A stretch of DNA of 44,381 nt from contig DATAES010000191.1 of assembly GCA_036257895.1 (NCBI GenBank), positions 1 to 44,381 on the forward strand, read 5' to 3'. The notes below the pieces were generated by a model. It saw only the letters and a program-made list of their open reading frames with translations, made no database searches and was not told the DNA's origin. Position 1 is the stretch's first letter, and every line of letters starts with the position of its first letter. This document shows positions 15,214 through 25,871 of the stretch, in pieces. Position numbers and translations under genes: made by a program. This DNA comes from DATAES01 sp036257895. Its GTDB lineage: Bacteria > Actinomycetota > Acidimicrobiia > Acidimicrobiales > JACDCH01.

Positions 15214-16697
15214 ACAACGTCGACGTCGCGGTCGTCGGCTACGGCCCGGTCGGCAACGCGCTCGCGATCCTGCTCGCCCAACTCGGGCGCACCGTCACGG
15301 TGCTCGAGCGGTGGCCAGAGCCGTATCCGCTCCCACGCGCAGTGCATTTCGACCACGAGGTCGGGCGCATCCTCCAGTCGTGCGGCATCGGCGACGGGGT
15401 GCGGGCGATCAGTGAGCCGGCCGACATCTACGAGTGGCGCAACGTCACCGGCACGACGCTGCTGCGGTTCGGCCAGCTCGGCGACGGTCCCTCCGGCTGG
15501 CCGGCGTCGTCGATGTTCAACCAGCCGAAGCTCGAGCAGCTCCTCGACCGTCGCGCGCGCGAGCTCGGCGTCGACGTCCGCCGCGGTGTCGAGGTCGCGG
15601 GCATCGAACAGCGCAACGACGAGGTCGTCGTCACCGGTGCCGACGGCACGAGGGTGTCAGCCCGCTTCGTCGTCGGGTGTGACGGCGCCAACAGCACGGT
15701 GGCGGCGCTGGTCTCCGCGACCGTCGTCGATCTCGGATTCTTCTACGACTGGCTCATCGTCGACGTGATCCTCGACCAGCCGCGCGTGTTCGACCCGATC
15801 AACCTCCAGATCTGCGATCCTCTGCGGCCGACGACTGCGGTGTCGGGCGGTCCCGGTCGGCGGCGCTGGGAGTTCATGCGCCTGCAGCACGAGTCACTCG
15901 ACGAGCTCAACGACGAAGCGCGCGCGTGGGAGCTGCTCGCGCCCTGGGACGTGCACCCTGGCAACGCGCGGCTGGAGCGTCACGCCGTCTACACGTTCAA
16001 CGCCCGGTACGCGGAGCAGTGGCGCGCGGGACGTGTGTTCCTCGCCGGCGACGCCGCCCACCTCATGCCGCCGTTCGCCGGCCAGGGAATGTGTTCCGGC
16101 CTGCGCGACGCTGCCAACCTCGCGTGGAAGCTCGACCTCGTTCTCGCCGATCACGCCGCGGACGCGCTGCTCGACAGCTATCAGTCCGAACGGCTGCCGA
16201 GCGCGAGGGCGGCGATCGAGTTCTCGATGGAGCTCGGCAAAGTGATCTGTGTGCCCGATCCCGCCGACGCTGCGGCGCGCGACGAGGCGATGGCCGCCGG
16301 CGTGAACGGGACGGCGCCGGCGCCCGGGCTCCCCGGCATCACCTCCGGGTTCATCCACCCGACCGCACCGCATGCGGGCACGCAACTGGTGCAGGGCAAG
16401 GACGGCGGCCGGCGGTTCGACGAGCAGTACGGCAACGGCTGGCGCCTCGTCCTCCTCGGCGCCCAGGTCGACAGCATCGGTCACGAGCAGCGCGCGTGGT
16501 TCCAGTCGATCGGAGGCCGCATCGTCGCGCTCGCCGATCCTGGTCCGCTGTTCGTCCGCTGGTTCGCCGAGCACGACACGACGTGCGCGCTGCAGCGACC
16601 GGACTTCTACCTCTACGGCACGGCACCGACGGCAGCTGCCGCGACGACGCTGCTCGCAGACCTCCGCAACCACCTCGCACAGGGGGCCACCACATGA
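15210..16697 (+). CDS. FAD-dependent aromatic hydroxylase (MhpA/PheA-type group A flavoprotein monooxygenase)
   Basis: This 495-residue flavoprotein monooxygenase has the three class motifs: GYGPVGNALA at 10-19 for the FAD ADP part, GCDGANST around D158 (the DG motif binding FAD and NAD(P)H) and VFLAGDAAHLMPPFAGQGM around D281 (the GD motif). It probably hydroxylates a phenolic ring to the catechol opened by the dioxygenase encoded just upstream. ATG 15210 is chosen because it overlaps the dioxygenase stop; a longer start would lie inside that gene. The C-terminal thioredoxin-like part (from about 405) is typical of the MhpA/PheA group. Order and coupling strongly support one pathway; the substrate is unknown. 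Confidence 0.9.
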   Translation: MNNVDVAVVGYGPVGNALAILLAQLGRTVTVLERWPEPYPLPRAVHFDHEVGRILQSCGIGDGVRAISEPADIYEWRNVTGTTLLRFGQLGDGPSGWPASSMFNQPKLEQLLDRRARELGVDVRRGVEVAGIEQRNDEVVVTGADGTRVSARFVVGCDGANSTVAALVSATVVDLGFFYDWLIVDVILDQPRVFDPINLQICDPLRPTTAVSGGPGRRRWEFMRLQHESLDELNDEARAWELLAPWDVHPGNARLERHAVYTFNARYAEQWRAGRVFLAGDAAHLMPPFAGQGMCSGLRDAANLAWKLDLVLADHAADALLDSYQSERLPSARAAIEFSMELGKVICVPDPADAAARDEAMAAGVNGTAPAPGLPGITSGFIHPTAPHAGTQLVQGKDGGRRFDEQYGNGWRLVLLGAQVDSIGHEQRAWFQSIGGRIVALADPGPLFVRWFAEHDTTCALQRPDFYLYGTAPTAAAATTLLADLRNHLAQGATT

Positions 16698-17521
16698 AGC
16701 TCGCCAACCACGACGGCCGCGCCGCGATCGTCCTCGACGATTCGATCGCCGACGTCCACGACGCGTCCGGCGGCCGATTCGGCCCCGACTTGACGAGTGT
16801 GTACGACGACTGGCCCGCGTTCGTCGACCTCGCCGCCGGCGTCACCACCGCCACGGCGCCGCTCGTCGAAGCGAACCTCCGGTGCCCCGTCCCCTCGCCG
16901 CGGCAGGTGTTCGCCATCGGGCTCAACTACCGGAGTCACGCCGAGGAGTCGGGCATGGCCCTACCGAGCGTGCCGGCGACGTTCACGAAGTTCCCGGCCT
17001 CGCTTTCAGGACCGTTCGACGACATCGAGATCGTCGGCGGCACCGTCGACTGGGAAGTCGAGCTCGTCGCGGTGATCGGCACCCGCGCCGACCGCGTGGA
17101 CGAGGCCGACGCATGGTCGCACGTGGCCGGCCTCACCGTCGGCCAGGACATCAGCGACCGAACACTCCAGTTCGCCGCCGGCTCGCAGTTCTCGCTCGGC
17201 AAGTCCCGCCGGGGTTACGGGCCGATGGGGCCCTGGCTCGTCACGCTCGACGAGGTGCCCGATCCCGACGATCTCGCGCTCGGCTGCTCGGTCGACGGCG
17301 AGACGGTCCAGGACGCGCGCACGTCTGACCTCATCTTCGATGTGTCCCAGCTCGTCGCCGAGCTCTCGGCCGTGCTGCCACTCCTTCCCGGCGACGTGCT
17401 CTTCACCGGCACCCCCTCGGGCATAGGCGCCACCCGCCAGCCGCCGCGGTTCCTGCAGCCGGGTCACGTGCTCGAGACGTGGATCGAGGGCATCGGCACG
17501 ATCCGCAACCGGTGCGTGTGA
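16694..17521 (+). CDS. Fumarylacetoacetate hydrolase family protein
   Basis: The 275-residue enzyme has the family core from about 70: VFAIGLNYRSHAEESG, then VDWEVELVAVIG (metal ligands E121, E123), VGQDISDRTLQF (D152) and LLPGDVLFTGTPSGIG. These enzymes cleave or hydrate 1,3-dioxo or 2-oxo acids. In meta-cleavage pathways members act as 2-hydroxypentadienoate hydratase-like or oxalocrotonate decarboxylase-like enzymes or as acylpyruvate hydrolases. It overlaps the hydroxylase stop by 4 nt (ATGA) and is followed after 13 nt by a P450. The call of family is firm; hydrolase versus hydratase is open. Confidence 0.9.
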   Translation: MKLANHDGRAAIVLDDSIADVHDASGGRFGPDLTSVYDDWPAFVDLAAGVTTATAPLVEANLRCPVPSPRQVFAIGLNYRSHAEESGMALPSVPATFTKFPASLSGPFDDIEIVGGTVDWEVELVAVIGTRADRVDEADAWSHVAGLTVGQDISDRTLQFAAGSQFSLGKSRRGYGPMGPWLVTLDEVPDPDDLALGCSVDGETVQDARTSDLIFDVSQLVAELSAVLPLLPGDVLFTGTPSGIGATRQPPRFLQPGHVLETWIEGIGTIRNRCV

Positions 17522-17534
17522 TGGCGCGGACGGC

Positions 17535-18716
17535 GTGAGCATCCCTGGCTACGACGCCGACCTCTTCACCGACGACGCCCTCGAGGATCCATACCGACAC
17601 CTCCGAGCGATGCGCGACGCCGGGCCGATCGTCTGGCTCGAGGCCCATGGCATGTACGCCGCGACTCGGTACGCCGAAGTGCGGAGCATCCTCGACGACC
17701 ACACCACATACGTCTCCGGTCAGGGCGTTGCGTTGAACGACGTGATCAACAGCCTGGGCCGGGGCACCACGCTCATGAGCGACGGCGACGACCACCGAAC
17801 GCAACGCGACATCATCGGTCGACCACTCACACCACGAGCGCTCGCCGATCTTCGTCCCGCTGCGCAGGCCATCGCCGACGCGCTCGCCGACCGGCTCGTC
17901 GAGCGTCGGCACTTCGACGCTGTCACCGACTTCGCCGAGATCTTGCCGACGACCTGGGTGCCCGACTTGCTCGGCTGGCCCGCCGACGGCCGTGAGCACC
18001 TCGTCGACTGGGCCGCAGCGCAGTTCGACGGGCTGGGGCCGCTCAACGACCGAGCCGTCGCGGCCAGCGACGGCATCCTCGCGATGAGCGCCTACGCGCA
18101 GCAGCTCGCGGAGATGAAGTTGCCCGAGCACTGCTTCGGCGCCGGGATCCAGCGCGCTGCCGATCGGGGCGAGATCGAGCGGGAGCGGTGCCCGATGCTG
18201 TTCATCGACTACCTCGCTCCCTCGCTCGACACGACGATCAGCGCCATCGGCAATGCCGTGTGGCTCTTCGCCACACATCCCGACCAATGGCTACTCCTGC
18301 GGGAAGAGCCGGATCGCGTCAAGGCCGCGTTCAACGAGGTGCTTCGCATCGAGAGCCCGATCAGCTGCTTCACGCGCGTCGCAAGAGTCGCCACCACCGT
18401 CGGTGGGTTCGACGTGCCCGCGGGATCTCGCGTGATGGTCAGCTTCGCCTCCGCTAACCGCGATGAACGGCGGTGGGACGAGCCCGACCGCTTTGACATC
18501 ATGCGCGAGAGCGCAGGCCACCTCGCCTTCGGGCACGGCGAGCACGCGTGCGTCGGGATGGGCCTGGCCCGCCTGGAAGGCGCGGCGGTCCTCTCCGCGC
18601 TGGTCGAGCGGATCGGGACGATCGAGCTCGACGGGACACCGGTTCGCAAGCGCAACAACTTGATCCGGTCGTTCCGTTCGCTGCCGGTGACCGTGACCCC
18701 GAAGGTCCTCGCATGA
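17535..18716 (+). CDS. Cytochrome P450 of the aromatic cluster
   Basis: This 393-residue soluble bacterial P450 has the heme loop FGHGEHACVGMGLAR (C339), the ExxR pair NEVLRIE (E268, R271) and an I-helix oxygen-binding segment reading LAPSLDTTI (227-235). The last has Pro-Ser-Leu in place of the common Gly-x/Gly-Glu-Asp residues. It lies 13 nt after the FAH gene in the same direction and starts with GTG. It may perform an entry reaction such as O-demethylation or ring hydroxylation to yield the phenol used by the flavin hydroxylase. No dedicated ferredoxin is adjacent; the only one in the window is at 42613. The CYP subfamily is not assigned. Confidence 0.9.
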   Translation: MSIPGYDADLFTDDALEDPYRHLRAMRDAGPIVWLEAHGMYAATRYAEVRSILDDHTTYVSGQGVALNDVINSLGRGTTLMSDGDDHRTQRDIIGRPLTPRALADLRPAAQAIADALADRLVERRHFDAVTDFAEILPTTWVPDLLGWPADGREHLVDWAAAQFDGLGPLNDRAVAASDGILAMSAYAQQLAEMKLPEHCFGAGIQRAADRGEIERERCPMLFIDYLAPSLDTTISAIGNAVWLFATHPDQWLLLREEPDRVKAAFNEVLRIESPISCFTRVARVATTVGGFDVPAGSRVMVSFASANRDERRWDEPDRFDIMRESAGHLAFGHGEHACVGMGLARLEGAAVLSALVERIGTIELDGTPVRKRNNLIRSFRSLPVTVTPKVLA

Positions 18717-18744
18717 AGGCCGCCGGCGGGAAGGTGTCCCACCG

Positions 18745-19602
18745 GTGACCACGGAGGTGATCCTCACCGGAACGGGAGTGCCGCATCCGCGGCCTGGCCG
18801 CGCGGGAGCCGGTGCGTTGGTCCGCCACGGCGAGGTCGCGTTGCAGTTCGACGCCGGTCGCGCGACCGTCCTGCGCCTGATGGAAGCAGGGACCCCGCCA
18901 CACGCGCTCACCGCGGTGTTCCTGACCCGTGTGCACAGCGACCACGTCGTGGGACTGCCCGACCTCGCCATGACCCGCTGGATCCAGCAACAGCTCGCCC
19001 GCACGGGGCCGCTGGTGGTCGTCGCGGCGGAGGGCATGGCCGCCCGCTTCGTCCGCCGGATGCTCGAGCCATATGACGACGACATCGCGATCCGCATCGA
19101 GCACGTCGGCGCGACACCGATCGAGGTGACGCTTGAATCGTTCGACGTCCCGACCTCGCCCGAGGTCGTCTGGAGCAGCGAGGACGGAGGGGTTCGAGTG
19201 CTTGCGGTCGCCGTGCACCACGAGCCGGTGCCGGAAGCCGTCGCGTACCGCGTCGAGACGTCCGACGCGATCGTCGTCGTTTCCGGCGACACGCGCGTGT
19301 GCTCCGAGGTCGAGCACTTGGCGGTCGGCGCCGACGTGCTGGTGCACGAGGCCTGCCGGACATCGGCCATGGCGCCGATGATCGCGGGGACGGTCTTCGA
19401 GACCATCTTCAACTACCACGCCGACACCGTCGAACTCGGCGCGATGGCTGCGCGTGCCGGCGTGCCGCACATCGTGCTCACCCACCTCATCCCTCCGCCG
19501 GAGGCGCCCGCCGACGCCGAGATGTTCGTGCAGGATCTCCGCGAGGGTGGCTACCAGGGCCACATCACCGTCGGCGAGGACCTGACAACGATCAGCCTCT
19601 GA
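18745..19602 (+). CDS. MBL-fold metallohydrolase (RNase Z/arylsulfatase-like) with altered first zinc ligand
   Basis: The 285-residue protein resembles the ElaC/AtsA branch of the metallo-beta-lactamase fold. It has VILTGTGVPHP and FDAG at the start, the metal loop TRVHSDHVVG (62-70), VSGDTR (D182), LVHEAC (H201) and VLTHLIPP (H247). The canonical HxHxDH motif reads R62-V-H64-S-D66-H67, so the first histidine is replaced by arginine. One zinc site may therefore be altered while the rest is kept. GTG 18745 is used as start, 28 nt after the P450 stop. In this context a hydrolase acting on an ester, lactone or sulfate of the catabolic substrate is more likely than tRNA processing, but that is inference. 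Confidence 0.8.
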   Translation: MTTEVILTGTGVPHPRPGRAGAGALVRHGEVALQFDAGRATVLRLMEAGTPPHALTAVFLTRVHSDHVVGLPDLAMTRWIQQQLARTGPLVVVAAEGMAARFVRRMLEPYDDDIAIRIEHVGATPIEVTLESFDVPTSPEVVWSSEDGGVRVLAVAVHHEPVPEAVAYRVETSDAIVVVSGDTRVCSEVEHLAVGADVLVHEACRTSAMAPMIAGTVFETIFNYHADTVELGAMAARAGVPHIVLTHLIPPPEAPADAEMFVQDLREGGYQGHITVGEDLTTISL

Positions 19603-19751
19603 CCGTGCTGGGCGCGCTCCGGCTTCACGATTTCGTCAGTCGACCCGACCCGGCGCGACTCCGGTCGTCGTCGCAGCGGGTGAAGTCACCGAAGCGAACG
19701 CGCAACTCGGTGCCGCAACCCGTCCCTGATGCGGTGGGGTGAAGCGGTCGG

Positions 19752-22166
<2,415 letters not shown>

Positions 22167-22176
22167 GCTCGTCGAG

Positions 22177-22575
22177 TCAGGCCTGCGCGATACGCACGAG
22201 GTTGCCCGAGGGGTCGCGGAACGCGCAGTCGCGCGCGCCCCAGGGCTGGGACGCCGGCTCTTGGAGGACCTCGGCGCCTGACGCCCTGACCTTCTCGAAC
22301 GTGGTGTCGAGGTCGTCGGAGCGGAAGATCGCAGCCTGCAGCGAGCCCTGTGTCATGAGGGACAGGAGGGCATCACCCTCGGCCTGTGACCGACCGCCGT
22401 GGGGTTGGAACAGGACGATGTCGACGTCCTGCTCCGGCGCGCCGACGGTGACCCAACGGAAGCCTTGGGACGCGACGTCGTTGCGGACCTCGAGGCCGAG
22501 CGCGTCGCGGTAGAAGCCGAGCGCGGCGTCAGGGTCATGGACAGGGATGAACATCGAGGAGACGTTGACTGTCAT
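22177..22575 (-). CDS. Single-domain VOC/glyoxalase-like protein
   Basis: This is a 132-residue VOC-fold protein with two beta-alpha-beta-beta-beta halves: MFIPVHDPDAALGFYRDALG at the start and CAFRDPSGNLVRI at the end. Such small proteins act as metal-dependent isomerases or thiol transferases, or as binding proteins for antibiotics. ATG 22575 is preceded by a TACGGT hexamer 6 nt away on the coding strand, compatible with a leaderless start separate from the AraC gene 74 bp upstream. It sits 10 nt before the UvrA-like gene, and an AraC-VOC-UvrA order suggests a drug or electrophile response set. No catalytic metal site can be asserted from the sequence alone. Confidence 0.85.
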   Translation of the reverse strand: MTVNVSSMFIPVHDPDAALGFYRDALGLEVRNDVASQGFRWVTVGAPEQDVDIVLFQPHGGRSQAEGDALLSLMTQGSLQAAIFRSDDLDTTFEKVRASGAEVLQEPASQPWGARDCAFRDPSGNLVRIAQA

Positions 22576-22649
22576 GCGACGACCGTACGAGCACGGACAC
22601 GTCGCGTGCTTCTCCGATCCTGCTCGGTGCAACGCGCAGGTCGCGACGC

Positions 22650-23102
22650 TCAAACCGTGACCGTGGTGCGCCGCGGTCGCGTCACGATCATGCTCACGCA
22701 CGACGGAACGACCTCGTGGTCACGGTGGTCGCGGGCGCGGTACTGCGACGGCGTCTCGCCGATTATCTCGGTGAAGCGCGAGCTGAACGAGCCGAGCGAC
22801 GTACAACCGACGGCGACGCATGTGTCGGTGACCGACATCCCGTTACGCAGCAGAGCCTTGGCGCGCTCGATGCGTCGCGTCATGAGATAGGAGTAGGGGG
22901 TCTCGCCATACGCGGCGCGGAACTTGCGCGAGAAGTGCGCGGGCGACATGAGCGCGGCACGCGCCATGGCCGGGACATCGAGGGGCTGTGCGTAGTCGCG
23001 GTCTATGAGGTCGCGTGCCCTGCGCAGGTGCGCGAGGTCGGCGATCTCCTCCGGCGTCACGCTGACGACGGTACGCGACCGGCCGCCCCCGCGGTCAAGC
23101 AC
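22650..23102 (-). CDS. AraC-family transcriptional regulator, DNA-binding domain only
   Basis: The protein (about 136-150 residues) contains the paired AraC helix-turn-helix motifs, LDVPAMARAALMSPAHFSRK and later VTDTCVAVGCTSLGSFSSRF, ending in GETPSQYRAR. No N-terminal cupin or effector domain is present, so it may sense by partner protein or act constitutively. Both GTG 23102 and GTG 23060 are possible starts; the second begins directly at the domain (TPEEIADLAHL). It lies between the SnoaL-like gene (12 nt upstream) and the VOC gene on one strand. It probably controls the VOC/UvrA-like pair. Confidence 0.85.
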   Translation of the reverse strand: MLDRGGGRSRTVVSVTPEEIADLAHLRRARDLIDRDYAQPLDVPAMARAALMSPAHFSRKFRAAYGETPYSYLMTRRIERAKALLRNGMSVTDTCVAVGCTSLGSFSSRFTEIIGETPSQYRARDHRDHEVVPSCVSMIVTRPRRTTVTV

Positions 23103-23114
23103 AGCCAGAATTGT

Positions 23115-23465
23115 TCAAGACGCTTGGGCAGGTTCGGACACTTGCCACACGTCGACACACGCGTCGAGGACGACGGCACGCCACTCCGCTGGCCCGTCGA
23201 GGGGAGCGAACGTGCACTCGGAGCGACCATGTACCACGACGATGCCACCTCCGACGTCTACGACGTCGTCGAAGATGTTGCGGTAGTCCGGGTAGCTCGC
23301 GAAAAATCCTCGCCACGCCGCTACGCAAGCGCTTCTTCCGTCGACGCTCGCACCCTCAGAATCGACGAAGCGATGCGACTCGGTCATCAACGCGGTCAGC
23401 GCGTCGAGGTCGTGACGGTTGATCGCCTCGTTGAACGCGATCACCGTGGCGACGGCGTCGGTCAT
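23115..23465 (-). CDS. SnoaL-like/NTF2-fold protein
   Basis: The 116-residue product reads as an NTF2-like alpha+beta protein: VIAFNEAINRHDLDALTALM, then FVDSEG, WRGFFASYPDYRNIFDDVV and GIVVVHGRSECTF. Such folds act as small hydrolases, isomerases or ligand-binding proteins, or bring ligands to partners. ATG 23465 starts 107 bp inside the annotated 3' end of the thioesterase gene, an unusually long same-strand overlap. No catalytic residues are assigned. It may belong to the preceding acyl-CoA operon. Confidence 0.78.
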   Translation of the reverse strand: MTDAVATVIAFNEAINRHDLDALTALMTESHRFVDSEGASVDGRSACVAAWRGFFASYPDYRNIFDDVVDVGGGIVVVHGRSECTFAPLDGPAEWRAVVLDACVDVWQVSEPAQAS

Positions 23466-24327
23466 GCCCACCATCCTGGTCCAACGAGGCGGTGACGGGT
23501 TGGAGGAGCATCTCCTGAGCCATCGAAGCGACGATCTCACCCCGTTGGTTGCGGATGACTCCTCGGAGAGTCCCGCGCCCGCCGGCATTGACGAGGCTTT
23601 GGACGTCTTGCAGCAACCATTCGTCGGCGCGCACGGGCCGGTGGAGCCAGGCGGCGTGGTCGAGGCTGATCATGCCCGTGGTGTCGCCGTCGAGGTGAAG
23701 CGGTCGGCCGCCGACGCCTGTCCAGTCGGTGGCGTACCCGAGCAGCGCGGTGTGCACGTTCGGATCGTCTCCGAGGTGCCGCGCGAAGCGGAACCAGTGA
23801 CGGTGTGTGGCCTGGCGGGTGCCGTCCGGTCGAAGCTCGGTGGGGCCGAGCCATCGCACGTCCCATGGCCCCGGCTCGTACTCGCCGTCGTCGACCTCGG
23901 TCACCTCGTCCGGGCCGGGCACATCGTCGGGGATGCCGGACAGGTCGTAGACGTACCCGTCGGTGTCGGCCGTGAATGAGCACGTCATCTTGATCACGGC
24001 CTTGTCGTCCTGTGACGCGGTGACGACGTGCAGGCAGAACGAGCGACCGGCTTTCAAGACGTCGCTGCGGAATGCGATCTCTCTGCCGCCCAGCACGGGT
24101 CGCAGGAAGTGGGCGTGGAACGAGTGCAACCGACTACCCGCCGGGGCGTCACGGCACGCCGCGCTGACCGTGAGTGCGAGACTGATCCCTCCGAACACCA
24201 CGGGCCCGTACCAATCCGGTGTCTGTCCGACCCAGGCGTCGCCCCGTCGTTGGTGGCGCAGGAGGTCGAGGAATTCATCGACCGCGGCCTGCCGCCTCGC
24301 GTCTCGATCGGTCACGTCACCGTCCAT
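23356..24327 (-). CDS. TesB-type acyl-CoA thioesterase II with run-on C-terminus
   Basis: This double-hotdog thioesterase hydrolyses acyl-CoA. Typical segments are VVFGGISLALTVSAA, LHSFHAHFLRPVLGG, TALLGYATDW, then MISLDHAAWLHRPVRADEWL with D223 as expected catalytic Asp, and MAQEMLLQP near 269-277. TesB proteins usually end close to there, about 280 residues. This one continues to residue 323 with an Arg-rich tail that is simply another reading of the SnoaL-like gene. A lost stop or a frameshift near the end is likely. ATG 24327 is used as start; it overlaps the upstream enoyl-CoA hydratase stop by 11 nt, indicating translational coupling. Confidence 0.87.
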   Translation of the reverse strand: MDGDVTDRDARRQAAVDEFLDLLRHQRRGDAWVGQTPDWYGPVVFGGISLALTVSAACRDAPAGSRLHSFHAHFLRPVLGGREIAFRSDVLKAGRSFCLHVVTASQDDKAVIKMTCSFTADTDGYVYDLSGIPDDVPGPDEVTEVDDGEYEPGPWDVRWLGPTELRPDGTRQATHRHWFRFARHLGDDPNVHTALLGYATDWTGVGGRPLHLDGDTTGMISLDHAAWLHRPVRADEWLLQDVQSLVNAGGRGTLRGVIRNQRGEIVASMAQEMLLQPVTASLDQDGGHDRRRRHGDRVQRGDQPSRPRRADRVDDRVASLRRF

Positions 24328-25117
24328 GGAACTCGGGCGTGCGCCTTTCGATGATGGCTCGCACTGCTTCCTGGCCATCCTCGGTGTTCAAGCCGGCGAG
24401 GGCACAGCGGATCTCGTCGACCACTCGAGCGTCGATGTCGGAGACCAGCGGTGCTCTGGCGACCAGACGCTTCGTGCGGCGGACGGCGAGCGGCGCCTGT
24501 GCCGCAACCGTCTGACAGAACTCCATCAGCCGGGTCTCGAGTTGCTCCGCGGGCACGACCTCGGACACGAGCCCTCGTCGCAGCGCTTCGTCGGCAGCGA
24601 CGAAGCGAGACTCGAGCAGGAATCGCATCGCGGCCTCGTGTCCGACGAGTGTGGGGAGCGACCAGGTGAGGCCACCATCGGGTGAGGTGCCGGCCCGCAG
24701 GTACCCCGGGTGCAGGCGCGCTGTGTCCGCGGCGATTCGAACGTCGGCGGCCATCGCCAAGGACAACCCGGCACCGACTGCCGCGCCGTTGACAGCGGCG
24801 ACCACAGGCTTGTCCGTCTCGAACCGCAACGCGAGCAGGAATCGACCGACCCAACCCTTCTCGTCGAGGACCCGCTCCTGGTCGGACAGCCCAGTCTCCG
24901 GTGGGGTGCCGTCGCCGTCGGCCAAGTCGAGGCCGGAGCAGAAGGCGTCGCCGTTCCCCGTCAACCCGACGACCCGTACATCGTCATCGGCGCTCGCTTG
25001 GCCGATCGCTCGCACGATGCTCCACCCGAGCGAAGGGGTGAGCGCGTTCTTTCGTTCCGGTCGATCGAGCCGGAGCAAGCGCACGTGGCCGATCGTCTCG
25101 GTGGTCAGTTCCGCCAT
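24317..25117 (-). CDS. Enoyl-CoA hydratase/isomerase family protein
   Basis: This is a crotonase-fold protein of 266 residues with the oxyanion-hole segments GNGDAFCSGLDLADGDG and NGAAVGAGLSLAMAADVRIAA. The SPDGGLTWSLPTLVG region follows, where Asp/Gly residues replace the usual catalytic Glu; such members may be isomerases or thioesterases rather than classical hydratases. ATG 25117 starts the domain directly (MAELTTETIGHVRLLRLDRP); longer forms are arginine-rich and overlap the divergent acetyltransferase. It heads a minus-strand run with TesB and a SnoaL-like gene, which suggests acyl-CoA turnover. Confidence 0.88.
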   Translation of the reverse strand: MAELTTETIGHVRLLRLDRPERKNALTPSLGWSIVRAIGQASADDDVRVVGLTGNGDAFCSGLDLADGDGTPPETGLSDQERVLDEKGWVGRFLLALRFETDKPVVAAVNGAAVGAGLSLAMAADVRIAADTARLHPGYLRAGTSPDGGLTWSLPTLVGHEAAMRFLLESRFVAADEALRRGLVSEVVPAEQLETRLMEFCQTVAAQAPLAVRRTKRLVARAPLVSDIDARVVDEIRCALAGLNTEDGQEAVRAIIERRTPEFHGR

Positions 25118-25182
25118 CGGGACAGGCTGCCACGCTCGGCAAACCGCGAGCAGCGGGATAACGAAGCCCAGGTCGATGCAGG

Positions 25183-25761
25183 ATGTCTGTGATGCGGACT
25201 CGCCTGCACTCCGGTGATCGGGACACACGAGCAATCCAGTCCCTCGCGAGTCGGGCGTGGCCGGCCGGTTGGCACCCGGGCGGGCTCGGTTGGGCGCTCG
25301 CTCGAGGAGAGTTGGGTCAGCAGGTCCTGCTCCTGGATGACGACGCCGGCAGGATGGTCGGCTGGGCTGCGTTCGGGCAGCACGGCGCCGGCGACGTGCT
25401 TGCCCAAGCTGATTTGGAGTGTGAGGACGCGGCTCCAGCGCTCGTCGCGTGGCTCCTGGACAACGTGGACGCGCCACGCCTCAGCCTTGAAGTGAACGAC
25501 AACGACGAGCCGTTGGCGCGCGCCGCGCAGCGCGCCGGCTTTCGTGCTGATCCAGGTACTCGGGTCCCGGGAATGTTCTGCGACGTGCAGCAACGGGCGG
25601 ACGTTCCGACCGCGGGGTTCGAGGTGCGCGCAGTTCGTGATGACGAGTTCGAACCGCGTGTTGCCGTGCACCGTGCCGCCTGGCGTCCCGCGTCGTTGCC
25701 ATGGATGGACGGCCGCGAGGTCGACGCGAGCGGCGAGAGCAAGTTCGATGCGGCGGCGTAG
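25183..25761 (+). pseudogene. Truncated tandem GNAT acetyltransferase
   Basis: The 192-residue reading resembles the first half of two-domain GNAT acetyltransferases: WHPGGLGWALARGEL, RMVGWAAFG, a LARAAQRAGFRADPGTRVPG segment and then the start of a second domain, FEVRAVRDDEFEPRVAVHRA. The chain stops soon after SKFDAAA, before the acetyl-CoA-binding motif of the second domain. The 110 bp to the following P450 contain no recognisable remainder in any frame. A 3' deletion is likely. A short functional form cannot be excluded. ATG 25192 has a slightly better AGGA spacing than 25183. Confidence 0.6.
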
Positions 25762-25871
25762 ACCTCGACCGAGGCGAGGTGGATCGCCGTTCTGGCGGAC
25801 GTGGTGGCCGTAGACGGGCCAGATCGAACGCCGAAACGGGACACAGCGCGGCGCGGGTAAGGATGGCGGCC

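Noticed and set aside
15926..16693. Extended upstream start for the FAH-family gene
   Set aside because: The extra part is a shifted-frame reading of the flavin hydroxylase; ATG 16694 overlaps its stop and starts the domain.
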